This document shows positions 26,801 to 40,163 of a stretch of 64,000 bases of DNA, in pieces (position 1 is the stretch's first letter; each line of letters starts with the position of its first letter). The notes under the pieces were generated by a model. It worked only from the letters and a program-made list of their open reading frames with translations, was not told the origin of the DNA and did not search any database. Origin of the DNA: Tomocerus qinae. Lineage: Eukaryota > Arthropoda > Collembola > Entomobryomorpha > Tomoceridae. Where the stretch lies: NCBI GenBank assembly GCA_020055645.1, contig CM034550.1, positions 18,737,001 to 18,801,000 on the forward strand, given 5' to 3'. The position numbers and the translations under genes are program-made.

Positions 26801-29800
26801 TTAAGTGAAGAGGTTATATGTCTATAGTAAACTATAGAATGATGATGAGTTATATTATTTACCTTGGCATAAGTGCAAATAGTTTTGCAAGCGTGCTTTG
26901 CGTTTAAATTAGAGCGTGAGAAAATGGGAAATGCTTATTAATTAGATTAGTAAAGGTGACAATTAGTTTACAAAAGTGATTATGATTAGGTACTTGTATA
27001 AATGCATCATTAACATCAATTAGGATTAGACTTTTTGTGCATAATTAATTAAGATGGTATGAATAGTGATATAATGAGTATTTCATTTACAAGATAAGAT
27101 AGACTTACGAATCGTGCTTGTTGAATTTCCAGAGTTTCTTGGATGTGAAGACGTCAGTAACATTGGCATCAAATACAAGACTTTGAACAAGATCTCTATC
27201 ACCTGTAGGAATTCAATAAATATTTCTATCGGAATTCCATGTACACATGAGGAAACTTATATGAAAAGCATAGTTCCTTACAAACGTAAACATCAGATTC
27301 AAGGAATTTGTCTTTATTAGAATTTCCTGCAGAATGTCTCGGTCGATTAATTCCAACCCCAGTATTTCTCCACGCCCATGAATTTCTAGCCCGTTGGATT
27401 TCCTTGAGAAAATGCAATAGAAGGTCTTCTTTCGTTTTTTCATCTCCTTTCGTTCCTGTAGGTTTGTGGACTGTATACGGTTGGTAATAATCATGGCCAC
27501 CGCGAATATATTCGCAATAATTCCATTTTGGATTGATTTTCCAGTCTCGTTGTGTTGATAGGGAAAGGTCTGATTTCAGACTGTCTTCTGACTCCGGTTT
27601 GTCAAAAAATGTAGTCACGTCCATGCCTTGGGTGTCTCGTCGCAGCTCTAATTCTCCGTGGAATTTGTACAAATTAGATGGAACTGATATTCCTAGAGTG
27701 TAAGGAGTCTGCCCGATTTTCATGTACTCGTATCGTTGCTTCCTCGTCGTTACTCGTCTCTGTAATCAAAGAAATATTTTCACAATTACTTGCATACTTT
27801 TTCCTGTTCTCAGAACATACAAGTATGTATTAATTTGCTTTACTTACAAATTTATCTTGATGAATCCGGACTTTGAGAGTTTTGTAACCTTTATCTTGGT
27901 CAATCATGTCCTGCCTCATCTACGGTTAGTAAAAATTGATTTTCAAACAATTAAAAATAAACAATCGAATCATTAACAACCTATCTACTCCATATTAGAC
28001 AATTAAATTATGCCAAAGTAATTTTTTAATGGAATTTCAAGCGACCAGGTGGAAAATAAAAAAAAAGAATTTACTTCTAAAAGGGACGAATCGTTATTTC
28101 GGAAATTATCTTCAGCGTCTATTAGTTCCACCTCTGTTAGATCAACAGTGTTGTAATGCGGTTTCAGGACTTCATTGTTCAGCTGCAGAACCAACGAAAT
28201 ACAAATGATTTAAATATGTCGAATTGTTGTAACAAACATAGATCATTTTAAGTTGTAAATTATTTCTTAGCATTACCATTGGCCTCCAGTCGGGGTGGAA
28301 GACAACGTATCCATTATTAGTAACCAAGAATGAGTATCCATTTACTCCTAGCTTGAAAGGAGATACAATTCTCTTGAGTTCTTTGATAGGAACATCCGTT
28401 CCAGCAACACCGAGGAAAATTGCTATGCGTTCCTGAATAATGTCATCAGAGAAAATTTTATAAGTTTGTCATCATAAAAGATATCAAGCTGCACCTGTAA
28501 CCCCAATGTTAGTGAATGTGTTTTGGAGGAACATAGGTTTTAGGATTAACTTATAAAAAATGAAATAATTGCACAGATGCAAGCGAAAATGTCAATAGTT
28601 AAAAAGTTTTACGCTTTTCTACATTACTACAGATGCTGCATCTACATTATTTATTGCTTCTTACTTGTTGCTACACGTGTTATTGACACAGTGAGTTTAA
28701 TCGAGCAATATGTAGTAACTTTTGTTAGAAAGATACGGGTAAGTACTACATAAATAAAGTGCAAATTAAAAAACCTATGTTCCTTTAAATACAAAAGTGC
28801 AGAGTAAAGAAAAGTAGAAGCAAAACATGAATACATCTAAAGCATTATGAAATTAAACGATATAAATGGTTAAAAATAAATGATACCTCAATAATTTCTT
28901 CGATAGTGTGTGTCTGGTTCTTGAATTTACTGATTTTTTTCTATATCTCAAATTATACTCATTAGGTTCACAAATAGAGAATATCATTTAAAAGGATATT
29001 TCAAAAGTCAGGTCACGTTTCACACTTTCTATCCTTCAAGTTAAAATGTTAACCATAAAAAAAGATTTACTTCTGTATAGGAAATCTCAGGAAATTCGAA
29101 TCATTATATTTTCCATTGAAAACTTTAAACCGCAAATGACGAAATGGGCTGAGAGTAATTGACGCATCGCAAAATGCAGTCTCGGAGTAATTTTGCTCGT
29201 ACACATTAACAATTATCGTGCTTGTTGTTTGCTACTACAAAGCTTTAATACAAGGATTATTATCCTAGCACATGAATCCAAATGAAAATTATTATAATGT
29301 GCGTTACACGTTACAATACGAAGCAAATCAAAACATTGCAAGACAACTCAAAATAAATCCCATCAAATTATTCGGGGCTGAAAGAAACTGAATCATAAAG
29401 TGTATATAGTATAATCTCTTAGAAGCATTGTCAATTTCATTGAAGGAAAAAAGTCGAATAGGTAATTGAAACGGACCGATTCTGTTGTGCCTTGTCTTAC
29501 GGTGGAATTTCTTTGATCGAAAACGGGCACCGAAGCTGAAATCATAAACCGCATCCCATCTTCCTTTACTAGCAATGGCTGGTTATCTCCTCGTGTCTGT
29601 AAATTGTCAGAAAATTATATTATGAAGGTTTTCAATAATATTTCTCAAGAAATAATAAATATCTTAAATCTATAATTACAGGTGACTTTACTGCAATATC
29701 TGTCTAGCATAACAAAAAGCCATGACATATTATTTTCATGATCTTACGGTAATATCAGCATAGACTGGAGTCCATGTAACTTCATGAGTTTGATGCATAA

Positions 29801-32800
29801 CCATCGGTCTGGACATTACGGGCATGTACTTCAAAACCTGCTCCTGAACTTCACTAAGTGTAGCTACGTGCACATAGAATCCTGGTATAAAAACAAAAAA
29901 ATTATTTTTCTTACCTTGTAATACTATTTTTAAGAAATTATGATTTTTAATTTTTTAATTTAATAATTTTGTTGTGTATCAAAAATATTTAATTAGTACC
30001 TTTGTTAGCACAAGCCATCCACATGATCTCTCTTTTGTCCGTAACTTCTCTGCCGATGAGATATGTAAAGACTCGAACATGATGCATAGGATTTTGCCGT
30101 GCTTTGAATATCTCCTCGTAATTGTAGGGAGCCCCATCAGAAACAATCATAATAGCTTGATTACACTGACTGCTCTCATTATCGTTCAAATGCTAAAACG
30201 TGTAAAAAGTCGGCAGACACTTTAGTACAATATCATCCCTTTTATAATCAGATTTAACTAATCCTAATGTAAGTGTCATTAGAACGCTCCGACGATCTAA
30301 TACCTTTTCCAGAATATCAAAGGCAAGGTTGAGGGCGGAGGTGAAGTTAGAAATTCCGGCTGTCTGATCTTGATCCAGTCCTACTCTAAATTCTCTCAAG
30401 TTCTCTAAATTCGCCTATAATCCCAACAAACCAAATTATGTATTCCATGCACAGAATAGAATGGGTAAAAGGGAAAATAATTTAATTGAGAACAAAATTC
30501 TACAAAATACAAATCATAACTTTGACACATTACAATAATCTTTTTTGTATTTTGGGTTAGCAAAGACATTTATTTTATGCTTATTTCACACAATAAACAA
30601 TAAATCTGTTAATCTATATTTCAGAATAAGAGCTTTAATAGAAAATGTGGATATTGTAATGTATAGAGTAGAAATGATACAAAAATTCTTTAAATATTTC
30701 GGACTCGTTTTACAGTGAATATAATTGGCAATTTAGTAGTTTGGAAAATGGTTATTACATAAAATCAGTCCAGTGATATTGGTATAGTACTATAGTATAG
30801 TAATTCATAAATAGATACAAAGTGAATGAAAATATATGGGAAATAAGACAGGGGAGAGAGATAGGGGACGAACCTGAACAAGTTTATCTTTGAAACATGG
30901 AACAACTGGTGTGGTATCCTCGGAGAAATTGAATACATTTACATAGTCATTTTCAGTCAGAGTGTCAAGAATAGTGTTGACGACATGCTTGGCAATTTCT
31001 CTTCTTATGCCTGTCATTGATCCAGACGTGTCGTGTAATATTATCATATTCTTCGGACTATTTGCTGCTGAAATATACCAAGGGCGCATACGGCAGTCAT
31101 ACAAATCCGGAGTGTGCTTGTTCACGTTTTCATTCGGCCACTTCACCGCTATATCATTCCCCAACATTAATTTTACGCATCACAAACGTGATTATTTTGA
31201 GCACGTGTTTAATATCATTATTCGTAAGAACAATCGAAATACAAACCTGGATACTGCCGTAGAAAACCAGTGGCTGATCCAAAGTATTGCCAGAAAAGGG
31301 TTGGATTTTGTTCATAATTTGATCGAAATGTTTCATCCATATTTGCAGACCATCCGATTGATTCCAGAACATCATCTTCTGTATAGACGAAACAATTTGT
31401 TAGCACTTTAATCAATATTCTCTTCGACAGTTTCAGCTCTATGCTATCTCCCGTATTATTTGGGAGATTGAAAATGAGAATTAGAAGGGTTTTCATAGCT
31501 ATGACTTATTAATATTAATCCTCAGATGGAAATGTGGTTTATGTCAATTAAAAAGGTTTAAGCCTAGTATCGCTGTATTATCTAGCTGCAAATGATTTGC
31601 TTCCCTGGATTCTAGATTCTAGTCCAGTTACACAATAAATTTACATAATTCCTATTTTCATAATGTTTACCATCGTTAGTAAAATCACTATTGTGAGTCA
31701 GCTGATTAAAATATTTTTTCCGAGTACTGTAAATTGCAATTAGAATTCCAAACGAAATAATAGATTGAAGTAGGATTTATTAGTGTATTAGTATGATGAT
31801 AGGTTAATATTTAGATTATGTACATATTCGTATATTTGATTACGTGATCACGATCGTTGTTAATCGGCATGATTTGTGCATTATTGTGAAACAAAGTAGT
31901 AATGATAGGGTATAAAGTTCATAGGGTTGTGTTGGATGGCAGGTATGGTTGGTGATGCTACCACGTATCATTATGCAATGCATTAAGCAACTCAGGTTAT
32001 GACGTTATAGATTTTATCGATCAAACTGAAACCAGGATTGAATGTAGGTATGTATGTACATATGAGTAAAAGGTAATTAGATTGTCTACGCTTCCAGCTT
32101 GAAAGCCTAAAATCGTTCAAGAGTGAAATCAAATAAATTACTTTTGTCATAGATGAAAGTAGGAACATGAATAGAGCTGTGGTAGGAATTGACGGGCACT
32201 CCGAAATGATGATCAAATTTCAAATCAAGATGATGCTCCGCACCGCCCTCCTCTCCTTCGTCTTTATTCAGCTTTTTCGCATTGTAGTACGTTGCGGGGG
32301 GCTTCGGACGATTATCTACGGGCTTCGTGTAGAACTCATAAGCTTTCTCCTCTGCCCACCACATTATTTTCTGCAAAATTTTAACCATTTTATATAGCTT
32401 CAATCATAGAATTTTTTTTTCAAAATACACCCCAAAAATTTCTATTCCCAGCCCAAAATTCTTTACCTTCAATCTAGCCGTTATTTTTTTATTTTTACTA
32501 TACAGTACAATTCTTCAAGGCTATTTAAGTACCTATGCAATACAAAAATAGAAAATGTGGGAAAAGGGAGTACTTACCTTAATAGCTTCAACTTTCTCCT
32601 TTAGAGCTGTGTGAATTTCATTGCCCATATCGTTAATAATTTTGTCTAATTCTATTTTTCTCACATCCCCATTAACACTGTTTTGGAATCTCTGTAATAT
32701 AAGTAATATTGTCAACATTCGCATAAAAATAAACAAGTTGCACTAGGATTACTTATGCATGTAGAATTGCATTCCATAGGGAATGAATGCATCACACAAG

Positions 32801-33769
32801 GTCGCACGTATATAGGTAAGCTTTAGGTATATACCACATTAAATGCATGCATTCTATTAACAACTTAGATAATCAATATTCATGTTGCTTTCAGGCAATT
32901 GAAGTTTTGTCAATGTTGTGTCAATACCATCATTCCTCCATACTTTCATTAACACATAATGATATTTGTAAAATAAGTCTAGTACTCATAAAATATTCGT
33001 TACGTCAAATCATCTGCATATTAAATGCATTAATATTTATAACAAATCGCTAAAAGACAATTGCATGTCCATTTGGTGATAAAAAATTAAAATTAAAATT
33101 GTCACAATATTTCAGTTGCAATAAAAAATCAATACTTCTCAACTGGATTGAAACGGTGAAGCAGAGTAAATAAATACACAATGTTTTTCAAAGTGTATCT
33201 TGCACTAACGTGTCAGTTTAAAAATTATGTATCAAGCATATAGAACTACTACTTAAATTGACAACAATTTTTACGTTGAATTAGCATATTATATTATTGT
33301 GTGATTGGTCACAGCTTATTGTGGATGAAAAGGGCTAATTAAAGCAAGCAAAGCAAAGTTGATGTAAAATAATTTAAGTGAATCGTACATTTTGAAGTTC
33401 TGTGTATTTAGTAACAGATCTTCCGAATTCGAATAAAGGATTTCCAAATTTGGAGGCCCAATTTTCCAACCTGAAAAGCATAAATTAAAAGAAGTTGTGA
33501 AAGAAGAAAAGAAGAACCGAACCTGAAGAAGAGAAAAAGAAAAACTTTCTCCGTATTGTTATTGTAATGGTATGTGATGTATGTGCTTACAATTGTTTAG
33601 ATATTCCTTTATCTTGATGAGGATCAGCACTAACACAATTAGAATAGAGAATGAGGAAGACGAGTATGGAAGAATATAAGCTTGATCGTATATGAGAATG
33701 AATAGATAAATGTGCACAGATTTTGTCTCTAAACCTAAAGCGAACAAAGTTTTTGGCCTCATTCTCCAT
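23841..33769 (-). CDS. stj: Voltage-gated calcium channel alpha2delta subunit, alpha2delta-3/straightjacket type
   Basis: Auxiliary subunit that traffics Cav channels to presynaptic membranes. Exons (high to low): 33591-33769, 33389-33470, 32578-32691, 32142-32370, 31247-31378, 30874-31148, 30304-30414, 30000-30192, 29748-29881, 29501-29596, 28277-28432, 28075-28182, 27848-27919, 27282-27759, 27109-27202, 26163-26276, 25696-25948, 25422-25536, 25191-25333, 24932-25049, 24635-24824, 24041-24275, 23841-23942. Total 3723 nt, 1240 aa, phases all compatible. Signal peptide about 30-48 (cleavage after CVSA). Then WASKFG and FWQYFGSATGFLRQYP before the VWA domain, with an intact MIDAS DTSGS at 285-289. 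FTYLIGRE and MACANKG follow, then Cache-type segments (GVAGTDVPIKEL, FSVPFDAG, FFGEIDG), CDRDLVQSLVFDA, and HYIPHTNL near the C-terminus. The hydrophobic tail at about 1223-1240 suggests a GPI signal. FTYLIGRE and GTDVP are characteristic of alpha2delta-3/4 rather than alpha2delta-1/2. Confidence 0.95.
23943..24040 (-). other. Short last intron of alpha2delta with weak donor; open frame continues into it
   Basis: 98-nt intron between GAG|GTGCCT and TTTAATAG|GAGGAT. Splicing gives YNSEEDYIKEDCGAG, as in the family. If retained, the frame runs 16 more codons to a TAA at 23990-23992 and loses the hydrophobic tail. Confidence 0.75.
26277..27108 (-). other. alpha2delta intron
   Basis: 832-nt intron (TC|GTAAGT to ATCATGCAG|C). 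No coding content seen. Confidence 0.6.
28433..29500 (-). other. alpha2delta intron
   Basis: 1068-nt intron between ACC|GTAAGA and ATTATTCAG|GAACGC, joining NST to ERIAIFLGVAG. The open frame downstream of the donor (to 29393) is intronic read-through, not an exon. Confidence 0.6.
30415..30873 (-). other. alpha2delta intron inside the VWA domain
   Basis: 459-nt intron joining KDKLVQ to ANLENLREF. No exon found inside it. Confidence 0.55.
31379..32141 (-). other. alpha2delta intron
   Basis: 763-nt intron (AAA A|GTAATT to TCTATACAG|AAGATG). It joins IYDK to the DDVLESIGW segment in phase. No other coding content. Confidence 0.6.
32692..33388 (-). other. alpha2delta intron
   Basis: 697-nt intron between TELQN and RFQNSV. 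No other coding content seen. Confidence 0.6.
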
Positions 33770-34812
33770 GGTGAGATGGTTTGGGTGGTTGTGGACGATA
33801 TTTCGGTATCGTGGTCCTAAGAAGGGGTTAGAGGTCAAGTGAAGGGAGAACTGTTGCTGTGTGTAGATGACGAGAGTGGGATCGGTTGTCGGAGGAAGAA
33901 AAGAAGAGGAAGTAGTAGAATGCAAGTATGCACGATAATAGTAAAGAGAGAAGAAGAAGCGAGGAGAAAACGTTTCGTCCTTATTTTTGATGGTAAATGA
34001 GTGTAATTGCTTTGCATTCGGTGCACTCCATCCCGAATTTGTTTTGTTTTCAGTTAGTATAAGATAAGTAAGAATTAGTTTTGCGTAGGAATGTGTCTTG
34101 TCTGAGATGAATAGTGAAGCACTGTGTAGTTAAAAAGAGAGTTGTACTCTACAGACTACAGACGACAAGGGAAGCCAAGAAGATACGGCGTACAGTTTTC
34201 GGCACGCCAAAACTAAGGCTAGGCCAGGGAAGCCAGGAAAAGAGTATAGGATAGAGTGCAGGGAGAGGTAGAAGGGGATTCGGGGCGTGGGTAGTCTGAT
34301 ACACACACAGATTTCTACAATACACCAAAAAGTAGTATCTGTCTGTAGTAAGAGTAATAGTATTAGAGTAAAAGTAAGTAGTTGTCTCGTTTCCTCGGTC
34401 CTGCCTGCCTCTGTTGGATTGGATTGTCTGTGCAACTGCACCTCACATACATAATATCATATACATATCCATTAGTATCTAAATATCTAAGTATATCATT
34501 ATGTAGACATTTCCTCAAATCAAAGATATACAGATATAACCATCCTACTACAATACTGTCTTTATCATCAAGTTACTACGTTAAGTAACTAATAACTATT
34601 GCATACTACTACTATATGTCTATATAACATTGTATCACAAACCAATGCTAATGCTTTAACTGTGCAATCCTCACACTTGAATAGCAAAGGCAACTCTCGG
34701 GCAAAGAACGCTCCGAAATGTTCCGAGGAGGGAAAAAGACCGAAACCGAGAACACTTCGGACAAAAGGGATTTCCACATAGCGTATGTTATGTGTGCAAT
34801 ATTTGTATCCTA

Positions 34813-34831
34813 CTCTCTCTCTCTCTCTCTC
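34813..34831. repeat. (CT)n microsatellite
   Basis: Nineteen bases of uninterrupted CT alternation in the intergenic region upstream of the alpha2delta gene. On the strand of that gene it reads GA, which could serve as a GAGA-type promoter element. That role is speculative. Confidence 0.8.
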
Positions 34832-36748
34832 GACACGAGCTTCTCATTTCTCGTATGAGAAAATATCTATAGCCTACAGACAAGTCGCCGGAGAGAAGCA
34901 CAGCTTTCAGAAACAGAACCGAGCCGAATGAACCAGATAAGAAAAGACAATGTTAACAGTACCTACTACTGCTTTTATACTAGAATATTGCAACTGGAAA
35001 AGTAAAAGTATAAAATGCAGGATATAGTACTAGATAATATGTAGATACATATACATGGGTAATGTTATGTGAAATGTATCTAAACAGAATATAAATGCAA
35101 GGGAGACAAGTTTCGGGCTCGAGACTACTATTGCTATACTTACTGTGGTTTTGTTGCTAATGTTATTTTTCTATAGGTAGTCTTATTCTTAGCTACACTT
35201 TTTCTAAACCATCTTATACACAGTTACTACTTCTTTTTGCGTTCTTTTATTCTTCGGTTCACTTCTTTTATTTTCCAACGGACTTGGCCCAGGCAAGAGT
35301 GGCCAGGGCCAGCCAGACCTCACAAAAGAAAGCTACTTAGGACTTGGAATATGTAATAGGCTATTGTATGAAACGAACAGAACAAACGGAATAATACGTA
35401 TAATGTCCGTGATACTCGCCCGAGAACAGAAGAACACAATCATAGCAAATGTGTGATGTAATAAAGAGAAAGTAGGGAAAGGACGACTTTGGGAGGGGAA
35501 AACTTTCTATTATATCTATATACTTTATAGCAATAATAATAATATCCGAGATTTCCTATTTTCTCTTTCCCCTTGGCATATTGCTTCTTTCTATTCACAT
35601 AATAATCCTAGATATGATAATATTGATGACTACTACTCCATACCATTTTTACATTAACTTCCTTCACTTCAAATGAGACTTTTATTTTTGTTAATACATG
35701 CTAACTACAAATGAAGTCCACTTTTATTATCTTTCCACTTACCACTCCTGACGAGAATTACTTCCTCTGAACCAAATTAACCACAACCGCAACCCGACAT
35801 ATCCTACTACGTGTCCGAACTGGAGCTTGCCTTATGAACCGCGTAGTCTTTTCCTGCGATTCTACGACAATTTCCTCTTCCATTGACCTGGCATAATGAA
35901 ACTCTTGAAACTAGGCATCCTTAAGTTCATTTACATAGTAGATTTATGGAACTGAAATTCATTTTGGAAGTAATTAGCTCCCATGCTTACGCACTTGTTG
36001 CCCACTCACACGCTCCTTTTCATTCTCATTTAAATCTAACATTTAACCGGAAATTACCATGAAATTGGAATTGAATTCCCAAATTATCGACAGAGAGGAG
36101 CAAATCCGACAAATTAATGTTGCGTTCAACGGTTCAACTATATTAAAAATTACCTAAGCCAAAAATATAATGAAATTCTTGCTCTCTAAAGTAATTTTTG
36201 CTATCAACTAGGGTTGACTCCTGAGATGATATGGACGTTTTGTTTTGTTGCATTTCAGTTTTTTATCTTTTAAGTGGTCCATGTGTAAACTACAAAAACA
36301 TCCATGTAAGCAAAAAATCAAGAAATTACTCAGGGATTTCCAGCAATCGGCAATCCGGCGACTTTTCCAGGATTTCCCGTTGCTGTTGCAGGGAAACGCC
36401 AAGCCCATTTGTATTGACTAAACAGAGTTGTACTGTCAAGTCTTATATGCTGGTAGTGGAAGAGGCGCAAATTCCTAAATGATCTTATTCTACACAGATT
36501 TCAGAGATTTCCTTTCGTATGTTCACTTTCATTTCAACTTTTTGACTGCAAAAAGGTTGTGAATGTAATTCTTCTTCGGAGGTGAAAGGTTAGTTTATTT
36601 ATTATTTTGTACAGAAAACTGTAAAGGACAGTTATAAAACAATTAATTACTGTCCACGTGTAGGAATTTTGAAATTTTTGATGTTTAAGGCATAAGGTGT
36701 GTATGGGTTTATAATTTTTGTTTACTTATTTTATCTTTGTTTAAACAG

Positions 36749-36757
36749 TGAATCATA
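36749..36757 (+). other. LMBRD2: LMBRD2 5' UTR segment before the start codon
   Basis: An acceptor (GTTTAAACAG) ends at 36748, nine bases before the ATG. The start codon is therefore near the beginning of the second transcribed exon if the 5' UTR intron is real. Confidence 0.5.
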
Positions 36758-39700
36758 ATGTCAAGCTGGCAGCTGGGATTCGATTTAGTTGTAGCATTTA
36801 TACTTGCTGCATTCCTCCTTTTTAATTATGGAAATTGGTATAGACATCACATTATTGTCACAATTTCAGTTCTTATAGCATGGTACTTCTCTTTCATCAT
36901 TGTGTTCGTCTTACCCATCGACATTTCAAATGTAAGTAACAAAATACTTTAGTAAATGTATTGAAAAAACTGAGAATATTTTAATTCAACGCTTCCAAAA
37001 TATTATCTACACAAATTCGTATGCTAAATTAGAAAATCTAATCTATTTTTGTAGGCCGCGTATCAGCAATGCATGAACAGCACTGGAACGAATGTGACAA
37101 ATGTGTCAAGTGTAACATCGTCACCTTTACCATCGCTGGCACCTAATAATGAAACTGTTGTAGTGGACGATGGAATCCATATAAATGACACAAACATTAC
37201 ATCGATTTGTAAAAAACCGTCTAGTTTTGTAGGTAAGTTGCGAGTGGACTAAAATATTGATCTTATCTTTACTTTCAGACCATTTAATTGCGTGATTATA
37301 TATTTTTGTTTACCTTGTAGGGGAACATGTCATGAAAAATCTGTGGAGAATTGTATATTGGACAAGTCAATGTCTCACCTGGTATGGTATTCCATATTTT
37401 CATTCATTAAATTATTTGTTTGTCTATGTGCTATTATATCATCATGTCATATATTGTTAATTTCAATAATTTATAATTTAAAACAGGTTAATACTACCAA
37501 TGATGCAATCGTACACTCAAGCCGGAGATTTCACAGTGAAAGGAAAATTGAAATCAGCTTTAATGGACAACGCAATATATTATGGATCCTATTTGTTCAT
37601 TTGTGGAATTCTTCTTGCATATATAGCTGTAAAGCCAGATTTACACTTAGACTGGTATGTAGCAGTTTTAAATGATGGCAAATTAAATAGTACATAAATT
37701 ATATGTAATAATTGTAAAAGCTGCCTATGATTGAAATAATAGGCATGGACTGAAAGCTATAGCATCTTCAGCGTCAAACACATGGGGATTGTTTCTCCTT
37801 GTCTTTATGCTTGGCTATGGCTTAGTAACTTTACCCAGATCATTGTGGATGTCAAGTTGTAAAGGTCATAGTCTCAACAATGCGTACTTCAAAATGGCTA
37901 AAATGAGTCAAGAACGCAATTCTGCTGAAGAAGCTCTTGATGACGTTCTAGAGGTAATTTGGTTTCATTCTGCTTCTAAATTATTTTTGACATACTTAAT
38001 CATTAATTACCGCTGTGAAAACTGAATTGATGGTAGTATATGTAGTGGTAAAGCGCTTTATAACTGTAACTGGTTTTTTTTTTGCACTTAGACCATCCAA
38101 TGCTGCGTAAAGTCTCTAAATGGTAGGCGGTCACATCTAACTACTCATCTAGATACGATACAAATGCAAATTCCAGTGGAATTCCGTGAAAGAATGTTAA
38201 GAAGGCGCGTAGACTCATTTAATGCTAACCAAATGGATGAAAAAGTGTTGGCAAAATTGCACAAGCAAGTCAAAAGAGCTTTACAAAGTTACAATCGGAC
38301 AGAAAAGCAATGGGAGCAGCAAATATCACGAACAATTTATTTGGAAGGTGAGTTGAGCCAGAATACTAAACACTCAAATCCTAATTGAAGCATTCGAAAG
38401 AGATCTAAATAAAGGCGTAGTTTTGACAGGCTTTTAATCAAAGTCCAGAAAACCTAATTAAGCTATGAATCAAATATTAATTTATTAAATACCGTTGCTT
38501 CCGAATTAAATTTCACGCTTTCTGTATTTATTATACTTATAGATTTACAACGAATTTTATTCCTTCTGTTGTGGAAGAAATTGTGATTAAAAGTCTATAT
38601 TTTTCATTTTCAGATGTTGAAAAAAATCTTCGCAACAGAGACCACAAATTCAAATCGTCATTCCCAGACACAGAAAAGAGTTTCTTGGCCAAAGCACTGC
38701 TTTTCAACTCTACAATAGGTACGCTGTTGTATTACAGAATAGTTATGGACCTATATGTATAGTAATTAGTAAATTAATGAGTAATTTTGTTGGTTTTATT
38801 TTCAGAGTGGTACTGGAGGTGTGTCACATTCCGCTATTTACTTAAAATAGTATCAGTTTGCTTAGGAGTGATGTCCATTCTCGTGATATGGTCAGAAGTG
38901 ACGTTTTTCAATGTATCTCCAGTATTATCGTTGTTTGCTGTGTTTTTAAATATGGCAAAAGCTAACTACGATTACATTTCGATGGAAATGGTGTCAACTC
39001 TGACTATTGCTTACTTGGCCGTTTGTGCGTTTTACACTGTTTTCAAGATAAGGGTTTTCAACTTTTACTACTTGGCTAGATCTCATCAAACAGATGAATA
39101 CAGTCTCATCTTCGCTGGAATGTAATTTAATTTCCATTTACATGATATTTTGACAATACATTCTGTTTTAAGGTGTTTGCTTACAAAAAATAAATATTTT
39201 GATTACATTTGCAGGTTGTTGTGCCGTCTGACCCCGCCCCTGTGTCTGAACTTTTTGGGCATGATTCATATGGATTCTCACATAATTAAATCGAGAACTT
39301 TGGAGACATCATATACTCAAGTTATGGGACACATGGTAAATCGATTTTTGTATATTCCAAAATTCCAATAATAAATGAACCCTAAATTAACAAATTACTA
39401 AAAATTTGTAGGATGTATTAAGTCTTATATCAGACGGTTTCAATATCTACTTCCCCATCGGTATTTTATTGATATCAATGCTGACGTGGTTCAAAGTGGG
39501 GTCAAGAATATTATCTTCTATTGGTTTCCACCAATTCCTTGTCGATGATGAAATAACGTCTGATTTGGTCAGTGAGGGTCAGCAACTGATAAACAGAGGT
39601 ATGTATGAATTTTTCCTTGACATTAATAACTCAAAATCCGGTTGTCATTGTCGTTAAGTTTCAAATGTCAATCTTATTAACTATAATAAGATTTATTGCC

Positions 39701-40163
39701 AATTCTGTAAAGTCATAACTGACAAAATAATAAGTTAAAAGTCACATTTAATTGTTTTACTTGACAATTCTCATTTGTATTATCCACCTTACAGAGAAGC
39801 GTCGCAGGCAAAGAACAACTGAAAATGCAGAAAGACGGAAAACCTTTCAAGACAGAATTGCAAGTCGAAGTCACGGTACTTCTACCGATCAAGTGCAGCA
39901 GAATGAAAATGGTTAGTCGTATAGGATAGTAATTGCCATTTTTAAAAACATTATAAATAAACTAAACGGAAATTTTTACAGTTTCTGCAAGTCGCAGTCC
40001 TCATCATTCCACACTGGGAGGGACAACTTATGGTGACGATGACTTAACATCTGTATTAAAAGACCATCAGCAAATAATTTATGGAAGTCCAGAATCAACT
40101 TCAGCCATACGTAGTAGTCATCAGAAATACCAGCCTCCTCGAGATTTATTTGATGACGTATAG
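36758..40163 (+). CDS. LMBRD2: LMBR1 domain-containing protein 2 homologue, multipass membrane protein
   Basis: LMBR1-like polytopic membrane protein. In mammals LMBRD2 has been linked to GPCR/beta-adrenergic signalling regulation. Exons: 36758-36931, 37055-37232, 37321-37381, 37487-37654, 37743-37953, 38092-38347, 38614-38718, 38806-39121, 39215-39335, 39412-39598, 39795-39911, 39982-40163. Total 2076 nt, 691 aa, close to the usual length, all phases compatible. TM1 about 6-25 and TM2 about 32-54. The loop encoded by exon 2 (about 59-117) carries six N-x-S/T sequons, so it is probably luminal or extracellular and glycosylated. Family landmarks are [43 protein letters not shown] followed by HQTDEYSL, and [20 protein letters not shown]. 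The cytoplasmic tail (about 580-691) is basic, then S/D-rich, ending LFDDV. It is divergent from the alpha2delta gene. Confidence 0.95.

Larger units (their letters stand above)
33770..36757. other. Divergent intergenic region between the alpha2delta gene and LMBRD2
   Basis: It should hold the promoters of both genes, which point away from each other. No coding exon is supported. For LMBRD2, a 5' UTR intron from a donor near 36588 (GAAAG|GTTAGT) to the acceptor at 36741-36748 (TTAAACAG) is plausible. A CT dinucleotide repeat lies at 34813-34831. Confidence 0.55.

Noticed and set aside
33559-33762. Alternative hydrophobic reading frame over the alpha2delta first exon (start MRPKTLF)
   Set aside because: It also contains a hydrophobic segment but leaves one base at the donor. 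The next exon needs two, and only the MENEAK frame joins to LENWASKFG.
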